A stretch of DNA of 64,000 nt from Caryophanales bacterium UBA2289 (GTDB lineage: Bacteria; Bacillota_I; Bacilli_A; Izemoplasmatales; Hujiaoplasmataceae): NCBI GenBank assembly GCA_002345505.1, contig DDWJ01000018.1, forward strand, positions 77,535 through 141,534. Direction: 5' to 3'. Of the stretch, positions 57,491-64,000 are shown one piece after another. A program made the position numbers and the translations under genes. The notes below the pieces were generated by a model, which was not told where the DNA came from, did no database searches, and saw only the letters and a program-made list of their open reading frames with translations. Within the stretch, counting starts at the first letter, position 1, and every line of letters begins with the position of its first letter.

Positions 57491-57518
57491 AATAACACTC
57501 AAAAGGGTGTTATTTTTT
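57491..57518. terminator. Terminator between methyltransferase and BglII-type nuclease
   Basis: AATAACACTC (57491-57500) pairs with GGGTGTTATT (57505-57514, one G-T pair) and is followed by T runs; it serves the two convergent genes. Confidence 0.8.
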
Positions 57519-57538
57519 TATATTATGCAAAAGTAATT

Positions 57539-58162
57539 TCACTCATAAAAAACTATTCGTCCTTTATTTCTGTTTTTATCATCTAAATATTGTTCAATAA
57601 AAAAGGTTTCTGGTTGTTCCAAGCCAATAAGTAAAATTGGAACAGTTAATTGATTATTAAGTGGAGATAAAAATTTTACAAATTTTTCAAAAGTGCCAAT
57701 TGCAGAATCAAAGTTCCCTTTTTTCTTTAGATTTTCTGTGGCAGTTATTATAACTCCGACTTTTGTCTGAATAGCTTTCTCTACATGATTTAATTCGCTA
57801 GCCAATACAGGTTTTAACAAATTCCACGCAATCACAGAGGCGTGATTAAAAGCTACTTCAACGCTAATAGAATCTTTAGCAAAATCTAGTCTCCAAGTGT
57901 CACCAGAATAATGATTATCTTGAAAAATTTGACTTTCTGGTTCCCAATTTTTTTCAACAAATCTTTCGAATAATAAAGTATTGATTGTTGATGAAATGCT
58001 TTTAATTGACCTTCTCTTATTTTCGTAATTAAATTCTTCAATTATATCTTTATCATTAATTGAATGAATAATCTCTCTGATTTCAGAATATAATTCTTCA
58101 AATTCAAGTTCATTTTCTAGTATAGAACCAGCATATCTATAAGAATAAGTAATAAACTCCAT
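57539..58162 (-). CDS. BglII/BstYI-type type II restriction endonuclease
   Basis: A 207-residue protein resembling the BglII/BstYI endonuclease family, which cuts AGATCT or RGATCY. The segment TWRLDFAKDSISVEVAFNH carries Asp93 and, nine residues on, Glu102-Val-Ala104; in BglII the same spacing holds Asp84 and Glu93-Val-Gln95. The helix NLLKPVLASELNHVEKAIQ and the VGVIITAT strand also fit. Translation from ATG 58162 is supported by TTGGAGG; an in-frame start four codons upstream lies inside that site. It converges with the methyltransferase gene. The exact specificity must be tested. Confidence 0.72.
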   Translation of the reverse strand: MEFITYSYRYAGSILENELEFEELYSEIREIIHSINDKDIIEEFNYENKRRSIKSISSTINTLLFERFVEKNWEPESQIFQDNHYSGDTWRLDFAKDSISVEVAFNHASVIAWNLLKPVLASELNHVEKAIQTKVGVIITATENLKKKGNFDSAIGTFEKFVKFLSPLNNQLTVPILLIGLEQPETFFIEQYLDDKNRNKGRIVFYE

Positions 58163-58252
58163 TCGCGCCTCCAAATATTCATTATTAATAATTGTATTAC
58201 AAAGATTATATATATTTAAGCCAATGCCTAAACATAAAAGAAAGTTTATTTG

Positions 58253-58272
58253 TGATATGGCTCGTTATAACA
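58253..58272 (+). repeat. Imperfect direct repeat, left copy
   Basis: TGATATGGCTCGTTATAACA matches 17 of 20 bases of the copy at 58 kb plus about 4.1 kb (62358-62377), in the same orientation. Consensus TGATAYGGCTCRTTRTAACA. The pair flanks the CBASS operon. Confidence 0.6.
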
Positions 58273-58410
58273 ATTTTAATTTCAACTCAATATGATAATT
58301 CTACTATTTATAAGCATCTCGTTACCTGAACGTGCAGGGCCATTGGAATGTACCCGTATTTATTATTTTTTTCAAATCTTTTATAGCCATTCAATCCAAA
58401 CATATTCACA

Positions 58411-59724
58411 CTATTTTTTTTGATGTTCCCCAATGATATAATTTTCATCTTCAATCATTTTATATAAAACTTTTATACACAACAATAACAATTGTTTTAA
58501 ATCGTTGATTTCTTCAGGATATCCAAACATACTGTATACTGAGAATGGCCTATGTCCCATATAATAATTATGTTCAACTTCTGCTAATTTATAACTATAA
58601 ATTTTCGGTAAAGAGCATCCTTCATGAACAAACGAATTCCTTCTCTTATATATCTTTTCGATAATATCTCCGCTAGATTCATCAATATATGCAGTTATTT
58701 GTTCGCATACTCTAGTACTTTTGGCTCTTCCTGAATTTTTAATGAACAATGATTCAAGCAAAGTCAACAACAGAATTTGAGCCTCATCATATTTCTCAAC
58801 AGAAGATAACTCAAATGCTGTATTAAGTAATTCTGTCGCTTTAAAAAATCTATTATATGCTTTATATGTTTTTATATCAACTTCATTCTCTGGTGTAAAG
58901 AATAAATCTATATATTTGTAAATAGGTTTGAATGCTTCTTCAAAATCAGAGTATATCAAATCAGAATTTACATCTAGTATAGGGCTTATTAAATACTTCA
59001 TCTGATGACCGTATTCCCGTTTTTTATTAAAAAACTTATCGATTCCAGAATAATACACTGCATAAGTCCTCGTCAAATAAATTCTTGAAGTTTCCTCCCA
59101 ATTACCCGAAGATTGATAATTTACAAAGTCATACATTCTAAGAAATGTATATATAATTAGAGTTATATATGGTGCCTTTTTGTATACAATTGTATCTGTA
59201 GTATTACTTAAAATTATGGTAAGTACAGGGTTTTTAAAAAAATTATGATCTTTATAAATCATATGTCTCGAGTTTAAATTAAAATCTAATCTGCTTTTCA
59301 AGTATCTTGCTATGGATGTTCTATTTTTAAGTATTTTATTTTTTGTTTCTGTAACTGAAAACAATCTAAATCTTTTGTCAGAAAACTCAACCTCAGGATT
59401 TACCCCGTTTTTCTTCAATCCATTTAAAGATACTATCAATACATATTCGGATGTATGTTTTTTTACTTCTTCTTCTAAAAACTGAGAAAATTCACTAAAG
59501 TTAACTTCTGACTCATTTAAATCTTTATACATTTTTAGAACATTTAGGAAAGAATCTTCAAGTCTACCATCTTTAAAGTAAAATCGTGTTTTTTCTAACG
59601 CTTGATACAAATACTCAATTATATCATTGTATAACTCATGTTCAAAAAAGTTATCTTCATGAATATTTTGTTTGTAAAAATCATCATAGTATTTTGATAA
59701 ACATTCTTGATTCTCTTTAATCAT
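58411..59724 (-). CDS. HEPN-domain protein, third gene of the CBASS operon
   Basis: A 437-residue protein with a C-terminal HEPN-type domain: the RNase motif RNxxxH appears as Arg362-Asn-Ser-Phe-Val-His367, after helices containing LLTLLESLF. This looks like ApeA-type HEPN proteins, which are RNases in several defence systems. The first 280 residues are not recognised. It starts at ATG 59724 with AGAGAGGAATT, 17 bases after the CD-NTase stop, so it should be cotranscribed. HEPN partners are not part of the standard CBASS types I know, so it may be an added effector or toxin. Confidence 0.72.
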   Translation of the reverse strand: MIKENQECLSKYYDDFYKQNIHEDNFFEHELYNDIIEYLYQALEKTRFYFKDGRLEDSFLNVLKMYKDLNESEVNFSEFSQFLEEEVKKHTSEYVLIVSLNGLKKNGVNPEVEFSDKRFRLFSVTETKNKILKNRTSIARYLKSRLDFNLNSRHMIYKDHNFFKNPVLTIILSNTTDTIVYKKAPYITLIIYTFLRMYDFVNYQSSGNWEETSRIYLTRTYAVYYSGIDKFFNKKREYGHQMKYLISPILDVNSDLIYSDFEEAFKPIYKYIDLFFTPENEVDIKTYKAYNRFFKATELLNTAFELSSVEKYDEAQILLLTLLESLFIKNSGRAKSTRVCEQITAYIDESSGDIIEKIYKRRNSFVHEGCSLPKIYSYKLAEVEHNYYMGHRPFSVYSMFGYPEEINDLKQLLLLCIKVLYKMIEDENYIIGEHQKK

Positions 59725-59741
59725 AAACTAATTCCTCTCTA

Positions 59742-61208
59742 TTAGTTTCTAATAGGCACCTCAATTCTGTCCATCGCAACAACTTTATTTTTTTGTACGA
59801 TATAACATTCAACAAAGTGATTTCCATTAAAACTACTATTTTCAGTTTTTTCTACTGAACCAATCTCTATTTTTCCTCTTATTTGATTATAATTACTTGG
59901 GTTTTCAACAATATTTCTTACTTTCCAAAAAATATTATATAATCCCGTTACACTTGATAAATCAACAGTAAACTTTAATGAATAATTATGCAGAATAAAA
60001 CTGTTTTTATATATTCTACTTAAATATCTACGATGATTTCTATTATAAGTATTTTCTTTAGAAATAATTTCATTACTAATTTGAACTGGAAATCGCAAAT
60101 CTAATTCATACATATCTTCAATCAACTGATCTTGAACTAGATATTTGTTATTTTTCCAGTAATAGTTGTTCCAAAAACTTCCAAGATAAATTTCATTATT
60201 TATTAATTGATTAGTAGTTGTAGTGCCTAATAAATCTTCTAAATGACGTTTAAAATGATTCTTATTATCAGTCGATAGTAAATTCAAAACTTTATAGTAA
60301 AACCAGTATGCAAACTTAAAAAAATTAGTATAGTAATTTTTTTCGTTTTTCCATTTTTCAGTAAATTCTTCTGTAGCATTAACTGGATTATAAACAACAA
60401 ACTCTTCTTTTTTAGCCGCTAAATCATAAAAATTAATACATATCTTTTTTAGTAATTCATCAATTTTATGTTCGCCTTCATATAAATTTGATATCATTGT
60501 TGTTAAAACAATACTTTGAGGAACATAATCACATACACCAAAAAAAAACTTGTCTCTCGCTCTTTTAATGAATTGTATCGCTCTTGTTAATGGTGGTTTA
60601 TCTTCATAATAATTTGGTTGAGGTAAATTCTCAACCGCCATGTCTCTTAAATTAAGTTTGTTATCTAATAGATAAAATGGCTTATAAGACAAATTAGCAA
60701 TTGCTTTATTGTCATACCACTCTTTATATAACTTTGGAGCTCTATCTACCCATTTTTTTTGGTTTTCATCTATATGAACTCCTTTAATTCTCTTGTAATC
60801 TTTTTCATTATCCTTCTTGAGTACAGGCATAATATCAAAATGGTAATCATTACTATAATTGATTCTTATAACAGATTTGTGTTCTTCAACCAAGTTCGAA
60901 TATCTTCCTTCTTTAAATACATCATACAATTTATCATAAAATGGCTGGACTTGCATTCCAGGAATCCATAATGTATCAAATCTTGTCACCATATCAACAT
61001 CTACATCATTACCTTTTAATGGCAATATTGCAGTATCTATTGCAAAAGATCCTTGCACATACATTTCTCCATTACTATCAGAAAGAATGTGATTGTTATC
61101 AATATACTCTGTTAAGGCATTATAATTCTTTTTTAATTCATTATACTTGTTCTCTGGAAGCTGAAGTTTCACACCAACTTGATTTAATAAATGGTTATAA
61201 TCTATCAT
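59742..61208 (-). CDS. CBASS CD-NTase (oligonucleotide cyclase) with AGS-C domain
   Basis: A 488-residue cGAS/DncV-like nucleotidyltransferase that makes a cyclic nucleotide signal on phage infection. The active site is clear: Gly53-Ser54, Asp70-Val-Asp72 in NDVDVDMV and Asp125 in YHFDIMP. The C-terminal region (about 370-488) matches the AGS-C sensor domain (RGKIEIGSVEKTENSSFNGNH). The start overlaps the upstream effector stop as ATGA, with AGGAGG just before, so translation is coupled. The nucleotide product is not predictable. No Cap2/Cap3 (E1/JAB) or HORMA/TRIP13 genes are seen. Confidence 0.88.
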   Translation of the reverse strand: MIDYNHLLNQVGVKLQLPENKYNELKKNYNALTEYIDNNHILSDSNGEMYVQGSFAIDTAILPLKGNDVDVDMVTRFDTLWIPGMQVQPFYDKLYDVFKEGRYSNLVEEHKSVIRINYSNDYHFDIMPVLKKDNEKDYKRIKGVHIDENQKKWVDRAPKLYKEWYDNKAIANLSYKPFYLLDNKLNLRDMAVENLPQPNYYEDKPPLTRAIQFIKRARDKFFFGVCDYVPQSIVLTTMISNLYEGEHKIDELLKKICINFYDLAAKKEEFVVYNPVNATEEFTEKWKNEKNYYTNFFKFAYWFYYKVLNLLSTDNKNHFKRHLEDLLGTTTTNQLINNEIYLGSFWNNYYWKNNKYLVQDQLIEDMYELDLRFPVQISNEIISKENTYNRNHRRYLSRIYKNSFILHNYSLKFTVDLSSVTGLYNIFWKVRNIVENPSNYNQIRGKIEIGSVEKTENSSFNGNHFVECYIVQKNKVVAMDRIEVPIRN

Positions 61209-62017
61209 ATATCCTCCTGAATAAATATATATTCTACATTATCTGCAAAAATATATTGTTCCTTATCATTGCACTTAAGATCAGATTTCTCTATAAACTT
61301 ATATTTATCACTTTCTATTTTCATCGTTTTTTCGAATAGCTCAACTTGATTCTTTGTTAATACAAGATTAAAAATCTCGAAAATAATTAATTCATATTTT
61401 TTATAATGAGGAGAGAATGCGACTGCATTATTTTTATATATAGTTTTCAGATAACTTGGTGTAATTTTTCCAAACTCTTTTTCATCAAAAATACCGGTAT
61501 CAAATAACTTTTTCCGAATCTCCTTATGTGGATTAATTTCTCTTTCCAAAACATTCTTTGAATTAAACCAAGTCAAAAACATTGGCAAATTTTTAAGTTT
61601 TCCAACCAGTTTCAAATCATTTTGCTCACCTGTCCCGTCCTTAACAAAACCATATTTAGAAAATTCAGGCAGAAAGTGTTTATATGCGCCTCCAACTGGC
61701 ACGAATTTTCCAGTTTTATTCTTCTGTTTGACTAAAAAATATTTTCCATGAATATAGATTCTAACTAAACTTGAACACGAAACTCTTAATGGATCCTTAT
61801 AATCCTTGGGTATATTGAATTCATACTTAGAAATTAAGAATGGTTTATTAATTATTTTTTTGAATATAGCTCCATAAAGAAGCCCTGATATTATAATAAC
61901 TATTTGTATCCATGGGCTATCTGAACCTAAGGGTTTTAACCAAGCAACAATTATAATAAAAAATAAAAAACCAAAAAAAGAAAAAATCCAAAACAAATTA
62001 ATCTTTTTATATTTCAT
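61205..62017 (-). CDS. CBASS effector: two membrane helices plus NUDIX-like sensor (Cap16-like)
   Basis: A 270-residue protein with two N-terminal membrane helices (about 7-27 and 35-54) and a soluble domain resembling the SMODS-associated NUDIX domain. FVPVGGAYKHF is its first strand-loop; the NUDIX box survives only as Glu160-x7-Arg168 with Lys-Lys-Leu-Phe-Asp-x-Gly, so the metal-binding glutamates are mostly lost. This fits a sensor rather than a hydrolase. Binding of the cyclic nucleotide would open or damage the membrane. ATG 62017 follows TTGGAGTG. It is the first gene of the CBASS operon. Confidence 0.82.
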   Translation of the reverse strand: MKYKKINLFWIFSFFGFLFFIIIVAWLKPLGSDSPWIQIVIIISGLLYGAIFKKIINKPFLISKYEFNIPKDYKDPLRVSCSSLVRIYIHGKYFLVKQKNKTGKFVPVGGAYKHFLPEFSKYGFVKDGTGEQNDLKLVGKLKNLPMFLTWFNSKNVLEREINPHKEIRKKLFDTGIFDEKEFGKITPSYLKTIYKNNAVAFSPHYKKYELIIFEIFNLVLTKNQVELFEKTMKIESDKYKFIEKSDLKCNDKEQYIFADNVEYIFIQEDI

Positions 62018-62408
62018 AGTTTCACTCCAAAATATATTTTATAATAAACTACTACTATTCTAAATAGCCATATTTATTATCTATTTTAACATATTCCAAT
62101 AACCATTTATCATAATAATTAATTTTTCATAAAAAATATTTATTACAATATGGTCTTTAATATACTCTCACCATCAAAAACTACAAGAAAATTTATATTT
62201 TCCCCAAAATAAAAAAACAGGTATTTGTTTAGCGGATATATATAGCTGTTTAATAACCTTTTACTATCTAATTTGGTAGAGTTGAATGAAAAATGACACG
62301 TCTCTAAATAATTTGACAGCAAATTATGCGATTTATAATACTAGTTGTAATTACTTATGATACGGCTCATTGTAACACTTTTTACTGCAAAAAAGTATAA
62401 CCTGTATT
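62018..62408. other. Intergenic region upstream of the CBASS operon
   Basis: A 391-base AT-rich gap that should hold the CBASS promoter (minus strand). It contains the right copy of the direct repeat (62358-62377). I see no supported gene and no strong promoter pair. Confidence 0.5.
62358..62377 (+). repeat. Imperfect direct repeat, right copy
   Basis: TGATACGGCTCATTGTAACA, the counterpart of 58253-58272 (17 of 20 bases identical, same orientation). It lies 32 bases beyond the stop of the nucleotidyltransferase-GNAT gene. Confidence 0.6.
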
Positions 62409-63674
62409 TCATTTTAGTTCTTTGGAAAATACATATTCAACATCTGCGTTTACAACCTGTTGAAAAGGCACAGCATACTCTGCTCTAGCATGAATGGGAT
62501 CAAAGAATACGCTATAGGTATCTCCTGAAAAAAATCTATTGATCTCTGGAAATCTGTAATTTTCTTCATTAATCTTATTAATTTTTTCTAAATCTTTAAA
62601 TGATAAGTCTTGAATCATTATCAAAGGTTTATATCCCATTTTTGAATAGAAGCTTATTGCTGATAATCTAGATCCTAAAATGATTCTTTTATAGTTATAT
62701 TTTTTTGCTAATTTTTCAGCATGAGATATCAACAGCCTTCCATATCCAAGCCCTCTATAATCTTTATTGACAGCCATCATACCGATTTTGATTTCATCAT
62801 CATTGTTATGTGACATTGTTAAAGATGCAATAATTTTATCACAGGCTTCAATATACAGAATTAATTCTGGATTTCTATAAAACTGATTAACTATCTCTAG
62901 TCTTTTGGAGCTTAGAAACATATCATCTTTATTCTTAAACTCAAGTGTATTAAGCATGTACTCCCATATAAGATCTATTGAGTCTTCTGATTTGATATGG
63001 TGAACTTCTGACACAAATGCTTGCACTTTCATTAGGAAAATCTTAGGATGATTGAAATCAATTCTTAAGTGATTGTAATTGATCCAAGTAATTACCTCGT
63101 CTTTGGAAATGAATCCCGCATGAAGGTATGTATACAGGGATCTTGAAGCTGTTATAAGAGCATATCTTGTGTACTTTTCATTCACTCCTATCAAGGGGCT
63201 ATTTATAAATTCCATCACTTGATTTCGAATTTCCTCAACGATTCCACCCCATGTAAAATGTAGTAGCTTCACGATGGTATGCTTATTATATAGTGATTTA
63301 TAGTTATCCAAAATCATAGCTGCTTCAATGTTATCAAAACCGATTTTGGAAAGAGTCCTCCATCCCTTTCTTGAAGTGCCGACATAATATCCATTTGCAA
63401 ACTCATCATTCTGAATACCAATATATCTGCCTTCTAGCAATGATATCAAGGTGGTTTCATTTCTATATTTTTCATGAAGTTCAATTATCTTATTTAAATC
63501 ACTTTGAATTAGTTTATGATTTAAAATTACAATAAAATCAATATCACTAGTTTTAGGATTAAAGCCACCTCGTATCACTGAGCCATAGATTACTATATCT
63601 ATTAGTTTATCTCCGAAGAGTTTATATAAATCATCTTTGAATTTTGCAATCTCATTATAAACAACAATATTCAT
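62409..63674 (-). CDS. AadA-like nucleotidyltransferase fused to a GNAT acetyltransferase
   Basis: A 421-residue two-domain protein. The first 240 residues are an aminoglycoside-nucleotidyltransferase-like domain: Gly31-Ser32 and Asp44-Ile-Asp46 (YGSVIRGG, SDIDF), then helices like those of AadA (EKYTRYALITASRSLY). The rest (about 255-421) is a GNAT domain with acetyl-CoA motif Arg307-Gly-Leu-Gly-Tyr-Gly312 and FYSKMGYKP. A joined adenylyl- and acetyltransferase could modify one substrate twice; resistance to an aminoglycoside-type compound is plausible but unproven. ATG 63674 follows AGAGGCAAAAC. It lies 40 bases after a gene that carries a HEPN-like motif. Confidence 0.8.
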   Translation of the reverse strand: MNIVVYNEIAKFKDDLYKLFGDKLIDIVIYGSVIRGGFNPKTSDIDFIVILNHKLIQSDLNKIIELHEKYRNETTLISLLEGRYIGIQNDEFANGYYVGTSRKGWRTLSKIGFDNIEAAMILDNYKSLYNKHTIVKLLHFTWGGIVEEIRNQVMEFINSPLIGVNEKYTRYALITASRSLYTYLHAGFISKDEVITWINYNHLRIDFNHPKIFLMKVQAFVSEVHHIKSEDSIDLIWEYMLNTLEFKNKDDMFLSSKRLEIVNQFYRNPELILYIEACDKIIASLTMSHNNDDEIKIGMMAVNKDYRGLGYGRLLISHAEKLAKKYNYKRIILGSRLSAISFYSKMGYKPLIMIQDLSFKDLEKINKINEENYRFPEINRFFSGDTYSVFFDPIHARAEYAVPFQQVVNADVEYVFSKELK

Positions 63675-63714
63675 GTTTTGCCTCTTTTCTAGCCGAAGAA
63701 TGTAAATCGAATTT

Positions 63715-64000
63715 TCAAATTATGTTTCCTACTTCGTATTCAAGATATTGGTCAAGAAACTGATAGCCGATAAGGTTGGTATATATACACATAACCATGT
63801 AAGCATCATATCGCGGATATGCTTTCTCTAAAATATTACCGTGCAAATATGAATTTCTAATGTTTAAGCCATCTCTTAACAATATTTGCTTAAATAAACT
63901 ACGATTTACATATGAAACTTCATCTATAAAAAATACTTGCTTTCCATCAATGAAACGATTTATGTCAGAATAATCATTCAAAGTCAAATTGCTATTTTCA
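63715..64000 (-). CDS. C-terminal end of a HEPN-motif protein (partial, runs off window)
   Basis: The frame is open to the window edge, so only the last 95 or so residues are seen. They contain Arg-Asn-Ser-Tyr-Leu-His, matching the R-x4-H motif of HEPN RNases, within an LRDGLNIRNSYLHGN segment like the C-terminus of DUF4209 proteins. A TTG at 63987 could start a short form but has no clear ribosome site. The nucleotidyltransferase-GNAT gene follows 40 bases later on the same strand. Confidence 0.5.
   Translation of the reverse strand, partial: ENSNLTLNDYSDINRFIDGKQVFFIDEVSYVNRSLFKQILLRDGLNIRNSYLHGNILEKAYPRYDAYMVMCIYTNLIGYQFLDQYLEYEVGNII

Noticed and set aside
58253..58380. Integron-type attC site beside the repeat
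   Set aside because: The CTCGTTA/TAACA pieces recall attC core sites, but I cannot pair the R and L arms, and no integrase is present. Reported only as a direct repeat.
1..64000. tRNA, rRNA and CRISPR arrays
   Set aside because: I saw no cloverleaf-like sequence with conserved tRNA elements, no rRNA-like segment and no regularly spaced repeats.

Overview
WHAT KIND OF ORGANISM. The window is strongly AT-rich. Its long intact genes encode tryptophan only as TGG and use TGA as a stop. The proteins are of Firmicutes/Mollicutes type: PadR-DUF1700-DUF4097 operon, YczE-type membrane proteins, Thr-rich lipoproteins, PepO-type M13 peptidase. Together this fits a free-living, fermentative relative of the Mollicutes with the standard stop code (Izemoplasma/Acholeplasma-like). 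That placement is an inference; no rRNA, tRNA or CRISPR array was seen in the window. LAYOUT, LEFT TO MIDDLE. 0-5 kb: the translational GTPase TypA/BipA, a Gfo/Idh/MocA oxidoreductase and an IS110-family element whose upstream non-coding part folds like a bridge RNA. 5-11 kb: a surface GH81 endo-beta-1,3-glucanase lipoprotein, then an operon of aldo/keto reductase, SOUL heme-binding protein and a tocopherol-cyclase-like gene broken by one in-frame TGA. 11-15 kb: PadR/DUF1700/DUF4097 operon, deoxynucleoside kinase and cysteine synthase. 15-23 kb: a lipoprotein with two RsgI-like domains, a lipoprotein gene with an apparent homopolymer frameshift, an RDD membrane protein, a GltS-type symporter and a PlsC-type acyltransferase. 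23-27 kb: a five-gene Rnf/Nqr-like ion-pumping complex. LAYOUT, MIDDLE TO RIGHT. 28-51 kb: mostly minus-strand housekeeping and sugar genes. These include three GH3 glycosidases (two cytoplasmic, one lipoprotein), an apparently circularly permuted ROK-like kinase, an EEP hydrolase, PepO, two CHR-domain chromate transporter subunits, a DEAD-box helicase, a dipeptidase-E-like S51 peptidase, an MFS transporter, a CE1-type esterase lipoprotein, a ThiF/MoaD-like pair, a PAF-acetylhydrolase-like hydrolase and an APC permease. The GH81 lipoprotein, GH3 lipoprotein, cytoplasmic GH3 enzymes, ROK-like kinase and MFS carrier can be read as one route for beta-1,3-glucan (laminarin-type) use: endo-cleavage outside, uptake, then hydrolysis and phosphorylation inside. 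THE RIGHT END (about 54-64 kb) is a dense defence region. A Sau3AI/MutH-type endonuclease, a C5-cytosine methyltransferase and a BglII/BstYI-type endonuclease form one cluster whose two nucleases probably share a GATC core. Next is a CBASS operon: 2TM-NUDIX effector, CD-NTase with AGS-C domain, and a third gene with a HEPN RNase motif. Then come a rare aminoglycoside-nucleotidyltransferase-like/GNAT fusion and the C-terminal end of another protein with a HEPN-like motif, cut by the window edge. An imperfect 20-bp direct repeat lies on either side of the CBASS operon. The most interesting points are the three-gene CBASS, the two-nuclease/one-methyltransferase cluster, the permuted kinase, the Rnf/Nqr complex without visible NqrA/RnfB/RnfC, and the IS110 bridge-RNA candidate.
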